From contig JAKLKF010000025.1 of the NCBI GenBank assembly GCA_023150805.1, forward strand, positions 1-64,000: DNA of 64,000 nucleotides, given 5' to 3'. Source of the DNA: Myxococcota bacterium (GTDB taxonomy: Bacteria; Myxococcota_A; UBA796; UBA2385). Numbering within the stretch: position 1 is the first letter of the stretch; each line of letters starts with the position of its first letter. Position numbers and translations under genes: made by a program. Below are positions 7,835 through 16,800 of the stretch, piece by piece. The notes below the pieces were generated by a model. It worked only from the letters and a program-made list of their open reading frames with translations, did not search any database and was not told the origin of the DNA.

Positions 7835-9610
7835 ATGTTCCTGTTCCACGAGATCCACGTCGACGACTTCCAGCTCGAGGCCCGGGCCGACCGTGCCACC
7901 TACGACCGGGCCCGGGAGCTGGTCGAGGCGATCTGCCAGGTCGCCGAGGCCCAGGGCCAGCGGCTGAACCTGCGCCTGCGCTACCCCTTCGCCGAGGCGG
8001 CCTGGGCCTTCGACGGCGCCCGCAACCCCGTGCCCGGCTGGGAGGAGCGCGGCCACGAGATCGGCACCCACGCCCACTTCCGGCGGGTCCGCCGCACGAA
8101 GCAGGCCATCGACCGCCTGGGCGTGCGGGACAACCGCTGCGTCGTGCCGGGCCTGATCCGCGCCAGCGCCGAGCGCGTGGCCGCGATCATGCGCACCTGC
8201 CGGCGGCTGGGCTTCGCCTGGGTGACCGACCAGGTCCACCACCGCCCCTTCCCCTACGTGGGCCTCTCGCCCTGGCGGCCGACGCCCGACTTCACCCAGG
8301 CCGGCCTGGGCCCCTGGGTGTTCATCGACGTCTCGGTCAACCCGATGGCCTGGGGCCTGCTGGAGGGCAGCCACGAGCGGGCTCGCCAGGTGATCGGCCT
8401 GGGCGCGTCGCAATTCCAGCGGCTGCTCGGCCTGCTGGACCACCACCTGGACCTGCCGCGCCCCCACCCGGTGACGCACTTCGGCGTGCCGATCCACGAG
8501 CACCAGCTCGCCCGCGCGCTCGACGACTACCGGCCGAACGAGCGCTCGCTGCAGGCCTTCGGCGACTACCTGGCGGCCGCGGCCCGGCGCCCGGTGCGGC
8601 CCTGCCGATCGGCGGAGATCTTCCAGGCCTGGACCGCCGTCGAGGGGGCCCCCGACCCCGACCCGCCCCGGGCCGCGGACCACCTGCTGCGCGCGGTGGA
8701 CCGCCGGGACCTGCGCCTGGACGGCCCACCCTGGCTGGTCGAGCGGCTGGGTGCCCGGCTGCCGGGGCGCGCGGCGGGACGCCGGGGGATCGAGGCGGGA
8801 CGCCGGGGGATCGAGGCGGGACGCCGGGGGATCGAGGCGGTCGTCCGCCGGGCGCGCCGCCCGCCGCGGGCCCCCGGAGCGGGCCAGGACCTGTCGATCG
8901 CAGCCGAGGTGGGGCCCGTCGAGGCCCGGGTCTGGCGGGCCACGGCCCCCCGGGCCCACCTGGTGGTCTCGGTCGCCGGCACCGTGGGCGGACGCAGCCT
9001 GGGCCTGTCCTTCCTGGGGCTCCAGCCCGCCGACCTGGCGGCGCGGGGCTGGACGGTGTGGCTGTACGATCGGGCCGGGACCGGCCACACCGTCGGGCAG
9101 GCGCCCCTGGACCCGGGGCTGCCGCTGCACGCCACCCAGGCCGGGGCCGTCTTCCGCCGGGCCGCCGACGAGGGCCTGCCGGTGGCCTGGCTGAGCTACT
9201 CCGGCGGGTTGATCGCGGCCCTGGCGAGCGGGGAGCGCGGCTTCGTCCAGATCGACGCCGAGGCCCCCGCGGACCGGCTGTCACTGCGGCCCCGGCCGCG
9301 CGGCCTGGCCCGCCACGCCGTCGACCTGGAGCGCCTGGAGCGCCACCACATGGACGAGGTGGCCGCGCCCCGGCCCTGGGAGCCCTTTCGCCAGGTGGCC
9401 ACCCTGACCTGCCCCTACCACCGCCTGCAAGGTGCGGACGATCACATGCACGGACACACCACCACCCACGCGCGGGCCCTGCTCTCGTGCGCCCGGGACC
9501 CCTGGCTGAACGGTGTGCGATGGACGGGGGATCCCACGCCGGGCTGGCCCGGCCGCCTCGACGGCTGCGGGGCCCTGGTCCTGCCGATCTTCGACGCCCT
9601 GCTGCCCTGA
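7835..9610 (+). CDS. Polysaccharide-deacetylase-like / alpha-beta-hydrolase-like fusion protein
   Basis: A 591-aa protein with two halves. Residues 1-300 resemble a NodB-like deacetylase: HEIHVDDFQ could supply the early metal Asp pair and GHEIGTHAHF the His-x3-His motif. Residues about 350-591 resemble an alpha/beta hydrolase, with LYDRAGTGHT and a nucleophile-like SYSGG near 455; late His-rich residues (HMHGHTTTHA) may supply the catalytic His. The halves are joined by three exact copies of a seven-residue unit (RRGIEAG). No signal peptide is visible, so it is likely cytoplasmic. A role on acylated or acetylated glycans is a guess. Confidence 0.6.
   Translation: MFLFHEIHVDDFQLEARADRATYDRARELVEAICQVAEAQGQRLNLRLRYPFAEAAWAFDGARNPVPGWEERGHEIGTHAHFRRVRRTKQAIDRLGVRDNRCVVPGLIRASAERVAAIMRTCRRLGFAWVTDQVHHRPFPYVGLSPWRPTPDFTQAGLGPWVFIDVSVNPMAWGLLEGSHERARQVIGLGASQFQRLLGLLDHHLDLPRPHPVTHFGVPIHEHQLARALDDYRPNERSLQAFGDYLAAAARRPVRPCRSAEIFQAWTAVEGAPDPDPPRAADHLLRAVDRRDLRLDGPPWLVERLGARLPGRAAGRRGIEAGRRGIEAGRRGIEAVVRRARRPPRAPGAGQDLSIAAEVGPVEARVWRATAPRAHLVVSVAGTVGGRSLGLSFLGLQPADLAARGWTVWLYDRAGTGHTVGQAPLDPGLPLHATQAGAVFRRAADEGLPVAWLSYSGGLIAALASGERGFVQIDAEAPADRLSLRPRPRGLARHAVDLERLERHHMDEVAAPRPWEPFRQVATLTCPYHRLQGADDHMHGHTTTHARALLSCARDPWLNGVRWTGDPTPGWPGRLDGCGALVLPIFDALLP
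8774..8836 (+). repeat. Three perfect 21-bp tandem repeats inside a coding region
   Basis: The unit GCGGGACGCCGGGGGATCGAG occurs at 8774-8794, 8795-8815 and 8816-8836. It is in frame, giving three copies of a seven-residue Arg/Gly/Glu unit between the two domains of the host gene. Copy-number change would lengthen the linker without a frameshift. Confidence 0.95.
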
Positions 9611-9628
9611 GCCGGTCCCACAGCTCCG

Positions 9629-10807
9629 ATGGACCGTCCCCTCTCCCCGCGCCGCCTGGCCCTGCTCACCGTCCTGCTCTACCTGGGCAGCGGCCTGCCG
9701 ATGGGGGTCGTGGCCGAGCTGGTGCCCGTGTGGCTCAAGCTCCAGGGCAGCAGCCTGCAGCTGCTGGGGCTGTCCACGCTGGTCGGCCTGCCGTGGACGC
9801 TCAAGGCGCTGTGGGCGCCCGTGGTCGACCGGCTCGGCCGCCTGACGCTGTGGGCGGCGTCGGCCCTCGTCGGGGTCGCCCTGGGCGTGGCGGCCCTGCC
9901 CTGGCTGGGCACGGGGCCCGCCTTCTGGGTGCTCCTGGTGGGGGTCGCCGCCGCCAGCGCCACCTACGATCTCGCGGCGGACGGCTGGGCCGCCACCGTG
10001 GCGCCCCCGGCCGAGCAGGGCCGCGTCAACGGGCTGCGCGTGGCGGCCTACCGCGCGGCGATGCTGGCCTGCGGCGGCGGTGCGGTGGCCCTGGGCGGCT
10101 GGCTGCCCTGGCCCGCCGTCTTCGCCCTGGTCGGCGGCGGCGCCCTGCTGCTGGCCCTGCCCCTGCCGGCCTTCCCCTCCCCCGCGCCGGCCCCCAGCTC
10201 GCCCGCCGCCTGGATCCGCGAGCTGTGGACCTGGGTCCTGGCCCAGGGCCCGCTGCCGGCCCTCGCCCTCTTCGCCTTCGCGCTGCTGTTCAAGCTCGGC
10301 GACGCGGCGATGGGGCCGATGGTCAAGCCCTTCTGGCTGGACGTGGGCCTGTCGGTGCAGGAGCTGGGACTGGTCAGCATCAGCCTGGGCACCGGCCTGA
10401 CCGTGCTGGGCGCCCTGGCCGGCGGCGAGCTGTGGCGGCGCCTGGGGCCGGGGCCGGGACTGTGGCTGATGGGTGGCCTGCAGGCCCTGTCCAACCTGGG
10501 CTACGCGCTGGCGGCGACCTGGCCGTCGCGCGCCGCCGTCTACGGGGCCAGCGTCGTGGAGAGCTTCACCGGGGGCCTGGGCACCGCCGCCTTCCTGGCC
10601 GCCCTGATGGCGCTCACCGGCGGCCGCCAGGCGACCACGCGCTTCGCCCTGCTGACGGCGGTGATGGGGCTGACGCGGACGGTCGCCGGAGCCGCCAGCG
10701 GCTTCGGAGCCGCCCAGCTGGGCTACGCGGCCTGGTTCGCGCTGACCTTCGTCCTGGCCCTGCCGGGGCTGCTGCTGGTGGGGGCCGTCGGGCGGCGGCT
10801 GCGGTGA
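9629..10807 (+). CDS. MFS transporter, AmpG-like
   Basis: A 392-aa inner-membrane protein with about twelve hydrophobic segments. The N-terminal half matches the AmpG/acetyl-CoA-transporter-like MFS branch: SGLPMGVVAELVPVWLK, then the loop PWTLKALWAPVVDR (the family PxTLKxLWAPxxDR signature) and ASATYDLAADGW. AmpG imports anhydromuropeptides during cell-wall recycling, but the branch is broad, so the substrate is uncertain. It starts 18 bp after the upstream fusion protein and is probably cotranscribed with it. It converges on eutL, with 24 bp between stops. Confidence 0.8.
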   Translation: MDRPLSPRRLALLTVLLYLGSGLPMGVVAELVPVWLKLQGSSLQLLGLSTLVGLPWTLKALWAPVVDRLGRLTLWAASALVGVALGVAALPWLGTGPAFWVLLVGVAAASATYDLAADGWAATVAPPAEQGRVNGLRVAAYRAAMLACGGGAVALGGWLPWPAVFALVGGGALLLALPLPAFPSPAPAPSSPAAWIRELWTWVLAQGPLPALALFAFALLFKLGDAAMGPMVKPFWLDVGLSVQELGLVSISLGTGLTVLGALAGGELWRRLGPGPGLWLMGGLQALSNLGYALAATWPSRAAVYGASVVESFTGGLGTAAFLAALMALTGGRQATTRFALLTAVMGLTRTVAGAASGFGAAQLGYAAWFALTFVLALPGLLLVGAVGRRLR

Positions 10808-10831
10808 GCACGCGCCCCCTGCCCTTCGCTG

Positions 10832-11482
10832 TCAGCCCCGCGGCCGGCGCCCCACGTCGACCACCGCCTCGGCGAAGGCCATCGCGGCGGCCTCGCACGC
10901 GGTCAGGTCCCCGGTGAGCCAGGCGGCGGCGAAGTTCGTCTCGGTCGGCGGCGGGAAGATCTTCACCGCCCGGACGTGGGCCGCCTTGAGCGCGGCGTCG
11001 ATGCCCAGGCTGGCCTCCATCGGCGGGGCGACCAGGTAGGCCATGGCGTCGCCGGGGGAGAGCCCGGCCTGGGCGGAGAGGTAGGTGCCGAGCGAGGCGA
11101 TCACGTGCGGGAAGACGGCGATGCTGCCGTCGTCGTTGGCCGCGTAGAAGCAGGCGTCGTGCTCCAGGCAGCGCACCAGGGCGGCCAGCCCCTCCTCGAT
11201 CTCGTCGGGATCCTCGGCGGCGATGACCCCCAGGATCTCGCCCGACAGGGGGCCCGAGGCGTGGCGGCTGCCGGCGTAGAAGCTCTTCGCGTAGACCACG
11301 TCGACGCGGGCGTGCTTCGTACACTCGTCCAGGGCGACGTAGGTGGGATCGTCCTGGTCCACCGTGACGAGGCCCAGCGCCCGGTGGCGGTCGGGGTCGG
11401 CCCCGTAGGCGCGCAAGAGCGCGGGGTCCGCGCCCGGGATGCGGCGGATCGACAGGATCTTCGGAAGCAGGGGCTCCAGCAT
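10832..11482 (-). CDS. eutL: Ethanolamine utilisation microcompartment shell protein EutL
   Basis: A 216-aa protein closely matching the length and plan of enterobacterial EutL, a tandem (fused) bacterial-microcompartment-domain shell protein that forms pseudohexameric trimers with a gated pore. Recognised segments: TYVALDECTKHARVDVVYAKS, SGEILGVIAAEDPDEIEEGL, AMAYLVAPPMEASLGIDAAL and FPPPTETNFAAAWLTG, all in family order. Its ATG shares one base with the eutC stop (TGATG), so it is coupled to the enzyme genes. No other shell protein (EutM/N/K/S type) is within the window. Confidence 0.93.
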   Translation of the reverse strand: MLEPLLPKILSIRRIPGADPALLRAYGADPDRHRALGLVTVDQDDPTYVALDECTKHARVDVVYAKSFYAGSRHASGPLSGEILGVIAAEDPDEIEEGLAALVRCLEHDACFYAANDDGSIAVFPHVIASLGTYLSAQAGLSPGDAMAYLVAPPMEASLGIDAALKAAHVRAVKIFPPPTETNFAAAWLTGDLTACEAAAMAFAEAVVDVGRRPRG

Positions 11483-12435
11483 CAGCCGATCTCCACGAGG
11501 CGGGTGCGGACCTGGGGGGCGCGGTAGCCGCCAGCGATCTCGGCGCCCACCTGGGCGACGAGGGGCGCCAGGTCCAGCGAGACGCCCGAGGTGCGCTGCT
11601 CCAGCATGGCACCCGTCAGCAGGGCCAGGCGGTGGGCGGCCTCGGCCGGCGGGGTGCCCCGGGCGTGGATGTTGGACATCATGTTCCGGTTGCTGTCGGT
11701 GTTCCCGACCTTGGGACCGTAGACCAGGTAGGCGGACAGGCCGTCGCCCGTGCCCAGGCCGGGCCGCTCGCCCAGCAGGATGGCGGCGACCTTGGCCTGG
11801 CACAGCTCGCCCACCTCGTCCTCCAGCCACACCCGCGCGAACTTCGCACAGACCGGGGTGCCCACCGTCCAGCCGCGCGCCTCGCACTGGGCGATGAACG
11901 CCGCCATCAGCTCGGGGCCGGCGCCCTGGGTTGCCACCGCGGACAGACCGTCGGCCAGGATGGGCTGCACGTCGACGCCCTTGCGGGCCTGGGCCTGGAG
12001 CCGTGCGACGCTGTCTTCGTCCAGGCGGCGACCCAGGTCGGGGCGCAGCAGGAACTCGCGGTGGGATCGCACGCGGGAGCGCAGGGGCAGGTAGCCCTGC
12101 TGCTCGGCCCAGCCGTCGGGCAGCTCGGTGGCGACGGCGCCGTGCGCGACCGCCAGCTCGGCCTGGAACTGGAGCACCACGTCGGTGGCGTAGCGGGTGC
12201 CCACGTGGCCGATGCCGACCAGGGCGGTGGTGTGCTGGCTGGCCTCGGCGGCGAAGGCGCTCTGGCGCTGGGGGGTCGGGAAGACCCGGTCCGGCGGCAG
12301 GCGCGGCTGCGGCACCGGAGGCGGCGCGGGCAGCGGGCGCGCCGAGGAGAGGCGGCGGCGCAGGTCCGCGACCAGGTCCCGGGTGCGGGAGCCGGCCGAG
12401 GGGGGCGGCCCGGGGTCGGCCAGCGGCGCGCTCAC
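11482..12435 (-). CDS. eutC: Ethanolamine ammonia-lyase small subunit
   Basis: The 317-aa light subunit of the adenosylcobalamin-dependent lyase that converts ethanolamine to acetaldehyde and ammonia. Family segments seen: YLTRPD-like LLRPDLGRRLDEDSV, VQPILADGLSAVA, the ILLGERPGLGTGDGLSAYLV region and SNIHARGTPPAEAA. The first ~60 residues are a Pro-rich extension with no obvious fold; in BMC systems such N-terminal tails can be encapsulation signals, which is inference here. The GTG start overlaps the eutB stop (GTGA), giving coupled expression of the subunits. Confidence 0.95.
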   Translation of the reverse strand: MSAPLADPGPPPSAGSRTRDLVADLRRRLSSARPLPAPPPVPQPRLPPDRVFPTPQRQSAFAAEASQHTTALVGIGHVGTRYATDVVLQFQAELAVAHGAVATELPDGWAEQQGYLPLRSRVRSHREFLLRPDLGRRLDEDSVARLQAQARKGVDVQPILADGLSAVATQGAGPELMAAFIAQCEARGWTVGTPVCAKFARVWLEDEVGELCQAKVAAILLGERPGLGTGDGLSAYLVYGPKVGNTDSNRNMMSNIHARGTPPAEAAHRLALLTGAMLEQRTSGVSLDLAPLVAQVGAEIAGGYRAPQVRTRLVEIG

Positions 12436-13793
12436 CGGATCACCTTGGGGTCACCGAAGCGCGGCCCCGGCTGCAGTCCGTCCATGATGCCCCGCTGCTG
12501 GAGCCAGGCGTCGAACTCGGGCGTGGGGCGCTTGGCCAGCAGGCCGCGCACGCTGGGGATGTCGTGGAAGCTGGTCGACTGGTAGTTGAGCATGATGTCG
12601 TCCCCCACCGGCAGGGACATCAGGTAGGTGCAGCCGGCCGCGCCGAGCAGCACCTTGAGCGACTCCAGCTCGTCTTGTGACATGTCGGCGTGGTAGGTGA
12701 AGCAGGCGTCGCAGCCCATCGGGATGCCCAGCAGCTTGCCCATGCAGTGGTCTTCCAGCGCCGCGCGGGTGATCTGCGGTCCGTTCTCCAGGTACTCGGG
12801 CCCGATGAAGCCGACGACCGTGTTGAGCAGGAAGGGATCGTAGCGGCGGGCGAAGCCGTAGCAGCGCGCCTCCAGCGTGACCTGGTCGGCGCCGTGGTGC
12901 CCCTCGCTGGACAGGGCGTTGCCCTGCCCGGTCTCGAAGTACATGAAGTTCGGCCCGACGCTGGTCTTCATCCGTCGCATCTGGTCCCAGGCTTCGTCCA
13001 CCAGGGCGACGGAGATGCCGAAGGCGGCGTTCGCCTTCTGCGAGCCGGCAAGGCTCTGGAACATCAGGTCCATCGGGCAGCCCAGCTCCAGCGCCTTCAT
13101 CTGGACGGTGATGTGCGACAGCACGCAGTGCTGGGTCGGGATGTCGTTGTCGAGCCGGAGCTGGTGCAGGTGGCGCAGGATCTCGGCGGTGGACTGCGGC
13201 GTGTCGGTGGCCGGGTTCACGCCGATGACGGCGTCCCCGCAGCCGTAGGACAGCCCCTCGCGCGTGCTGTACAGGATGCCCTGGACGTCGTCGGTGGGGT
13301 GGTTGGGCTGCAGGCGGCTGGACATGCGCCCGGGCAGGCCCAGCGTGTTGTTGGCGCGGACCACCACCTCGCACTTGGCCCCCACCACCATCAGGTCCAT
13401 GTTCGACATCAGCTTGACGACGCCGGCGACCATCTCGGGCGTGAGCCCCGGCGAGACGGCGCGGATGATCGGACCGGTCGTGGTCGGCAGCAACAGCCAC
13501 TCGCGCAGCTCGCCCACGGTCAGGTGCCGGACGGCCTGGAAGGCCGCGGCGTCCAGCGCGTCCTCCACCAGGCGGGTCAGCTCGTCCTCCTCGTAGGGGA
13601 TGACGGGGTGCTGGCGCAGCTCCGCCAGGGTCAGGCCCGAGAGCACGGCGCGCGCCGCCACCCGCTCGACCGGGTCGCGGGCGCTGATGCCCGCCAGGTC
13701 GTCGCCGGACTTGGGCGGGTTGGCCTTGGCCAGCACCTCCTTGACGGAGGAGAAGCGGGTGCGGCTGCCGCGGATGGTGGCGGAGAGGTTCAC
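12432..13793 (-). CDS. eutB: Ethanolamine ammonia-lyase large subunit
   Basis: The 453-aa TIM-barrel catalytic subunit, the same length as the E. coli enzyme. Clear family blocks: LLPTTTGPIIRAVSPGLTPEM, GLPGRMSSRLQPNHPTDD, GLSYGCGDAVIGVNPATD, QANAAFG-like QKANAAFGIS and YFETGQGNALSSEGHHG, all in order. Start chosen at the GTG at 13793 because it gives the family N-terminus (NLSATIRGSRTRFSS). First gene of eutB-eutC-eutL, divergent from the MopE-like gene. No reactivase (eutA), aldehyde dehydrogenase, permease or regulator is adjacent. Confidence 0.96.
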   Translation of the reverse strand: MNLSATIRGSRTRFSSVKEVLAKANPPKSGDDLAGISARDPVERVAARAVLSGLTLAELRQHPVIPYEEDELTRLVEDALDAAAFQAVRHLTVGELREWLLLPTTTGPIIRAVSPGLTPEMVAGVVKLMSNMDLMVVGAKCEVVVRANNTLGLPGRMSSRLQPNHPTDDVQGILYSTREGLSYGCGDAVIGVNPATDTPQSTAEILRHLHQLRLDNDIPTQHCVLSHITVQMKALELGCPMDLMFQSLAGSQKANAAFGISVALVDEAWDQMRRMKTSVGPNFMYFETGQGNALSSEGHHGADQVTLEARCYGFARRYDPFLLNTVVGFIGPEYLENGPQITRAALEDHCMGKLLGIPMGCDACFTYHADMSQDELESLKVLLGAAGCTYLMSLPVGDDIMLNYQSTSFHDIPSVRGLLAKRPTPEFDAWLQQRGIMDGLQPGPRFGDPKVIR

Positions 13794-13892
13794 GGCGCGC
13801 AGTCTATCGCGGCGGCGGAGGGCCCCGTCGCGCGGCGGTGGGGGACCGGCGCGGTGATCTATGATGATCCGCCTGCCCCCTCGGAGGTTCCC
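13794..13892. promoter_or_regulatory. Divergent region between eutB and the MopE-like surface protein
   Basis: About 100 bp holding both promoters. A ribosome binding site GGAGG lies a few bases before the GTG at 13893 and supports that start. The space is too short for a full cobalamin riboswitch, and none is visible ahead of eutB. Confidence 0.4.
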
Positions 13893-16800
13893 GTGCTGCT
13901 GCTCGCCCTGTCCATGCCCTCTCTCGCCGCGGACTTCCTCCAGGTGGACGCCGGCGCCCCCGGGATGGCGGTCCAGGTCCACCTGCTGCGCGAGGACGGC
14001 GGCTTCGACGGCAGCGAGCTGGTGACGACCGACTGCGCGGACATCCTGGTCGGCCCGGTCCGCGCCCTGGACCGCAACGCCGACCCCTCCGACCCCATCC
14101 CGGGCGCGGTGCTCTCGACGGTCTTCGCCATCGCCGACGACGCCGCCACCGGGGTCGACTGCACCGTCTTCGTCGATGGCGTCGCGGTCGGGCCCTACAA
14201 CGACGGCATCGACAACGCCTTCCGCATCGTGCCGGCGGCCCCCTCGCCCGTCGACGGAGGCGCGGGTGACGCCGACGGCACCGTCGACGGCGTCATCACC
14301 ATCGCGGCGGCGGACCGCACCGACGGCGGCACCCTGGTCCTGTCCTCGCTCGACCTGCCGGCCGACACGACGCTGTGGTTCGAGACCAGCGACCCCATCG
14401 ACGCCACCGAGGGCAACGAGGCCTTCCTGCCCGTGGTGCTGCTGGTGCAGGGGGACGCGACCGTCGCGGGCACCATCGCGATCGAGGGCGAGGACGGCGA
14501 CGACGCGCCCTCGGGCCTGGCGGCGGACGGCGGCGACGGCGGACCGGGCGGCGGCGGCGGCGGCGTGGGCAGCAACTGCATGGGGCCGGCCTACGCGGCG
14601 GGGGCGGGCTTCTCGGGCGGCGGCGGGACGGCGGCCGGCACCTGCATCGACTTCGGCTACGGCGGCGTCGGCGCGGCCGAGGGGCCCGACCTGGAGCACG
14701 GCGGCGAGGGCATCTTCACCGACGTGGAGAACGGGGCCCTGGGCTACGCCGGCGGCACCGGCGGCGGCACCGGCGTGCCCTGGGGCACCGGCGGCTTCGG
14801 CGGCTACTGCTGCGGGACGGCGGGCGAGGGCGGCTACGGCGGCGGCGGCGGCAACGGCCACTCCGAGGCCAGCGGCTGGGGGGCCGGCGGCGGCGGCTTC
14901 GGCACCGCTGGCGAGAACGGCATCGGCGTGGTCGGCGGCGGCGCCAGCTCCTACCTGGTCGGCGGCGCGGGCCTGGCCAGCCTGCACGACACGCTGGTCC
15001 CCCTGGCCGGCGGCTCGGGCGGCGCCGGCGGCGACTCGGGCTCGGGTGTGGCGGACGGCGGCGGCGGCGGCGGCGGCGGCGGGGCCCTGCTGCTGGCGGC
15101 GCGCAGCCTGTCCTTCGAGGGCAGCGGCGGCATCACGGCCTGGGGCGGCGACGGCGGCGACACGGTGGGCACCAACCCCGGCTCGTCGCTGGGCGGCGCG
15201 GGCGGCTCGGGCGGCGGCGTGCACCTGGCGGCCTGGAGCGTCCGCGGCCTGTCGGCCGACGCCGTCGAGCTGCACGGCGGCTACGGCGGCCACGAGTACT
15301 ACGGCTACACCAGCGGCGACGGCGGCGAGGGGCGGCTGCGCGTAGACGGTGCGGCGCCCCCCACGCTGCCGGCCGGCCCGACCGGCGCCGCCGCGCCCAC
15401 GTGGCAGGGCGCCGCGATCTCGGACCTGGACGACACCGACCTGGCGGTCTCCTCCTCGGGCAGCGTGACCCTGCACGTCTACGGCAGCGACGGGACCGAG
15501 GTCGCAGAGATCCCCCTGGCCGAGGACGGCGCGCTCACCCTGTACCCCTACCTGGGCGGCGTGGCCGACAGCTACCTGCTGGTGCTGGTGGACGACGCCA
15601 CCGGCACCATGAGCCCGGCGGGCACCGCCCTGCTGCGCTACCGGCCCGACGCCGACGGCGACGGCGCGCTGGCCGAGCGCTACGACGGGGACGACTGCGA
15701 CGACGGCGACGCCAGCATCAACCCGGACGCCGACGAGCTGTGCGACGGGATCGACAACGACTGCGACGGGGAGGTGGACGAGGCGGACGCGGCCGACGCC
15801 GGCACCTGGTACACGGACGGGGACGGGGACGGCTGGGGCGATCTCTCGACCGAGGTGGTGACCTGCGACCCCGACCCAGAGGCCGTGTCGGTCCCCGGCG
15901 ACTGCGACGACACCGAGGCGGAGGTGAACCCCGACGCGGCCGAGGTCTGCGACGGCATCGACAACGACTGCGACGGCACCGTGGACAATGACGACGCCCT
16001 GGACGCCGCCACCTGGTACGCCGACCTGGACGGAGACGGCTGGGGCGACGGCGCCGACAGCACCACCGCCTGCGAGGACCCCGGGGACGGCTGGGTGGCC
16101 GAGCCCGGCGACTGCGACGACCTGGAGGCCGACGCATTCCCCGGCAACACCGAGGTGTGCGACGGCATCGACAACGACTGTGACGGCACCGTCGACAACG
16201 ACGACGCCGTGGACGCCAGCACCTGGTACAGCGACGAGGACGGCGACGGCTGGGGAGTCGACGACGGCACCACCACCTCCTGCGTCGACCCCGGAGACGG
16301 CTGGGCCGCCGCGGGCGGGGACTGCGACGATGGCGACACGGCCTACCACCCCGGGGCCGAGGAGTCGGACTGCTCGGACCCCAACGACTACAACTGCGAC
16401 GGCTCGGTCGCCTACGAGGACGTGGACGGAGACGGCTTCGCCGCCTGCGAGGAGTGCGACGACCGCAACGCGGCGGTGAACCCCGACGCCGTGGAGGTCT
16501 GCAACGGGATCGACGACGACTGCGACCGGCTGGTGGACGAGGAGGTGACGACCACCTTCTACGCCGACGGCGACGAGGACGGCTGGGGCAGCAGCGACAT
16601 CACGGCCGAGGCCTGCGAGGACCCGGGGACGGGCTGGGTGGCCGAGGCGGGAGACTGCGACGACACCGACGCCGCCTTCCACCCGGGGGCGGAGGAGAAG
16701 GACTGCTCCGACCCCAACGACTACAACTGCGACGGCTCGGTCGCCTACGAGGACGCGGACGAAGACGGCTGGGCCGCCTGCGAGGAGTGCAACGACGCCG

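Noticed and set aside
13794-13892. Cobalamin riboswitch ahead of eutB
   Set aside because: The gap is only about 100 bp and shows no B12-box-like sequence.
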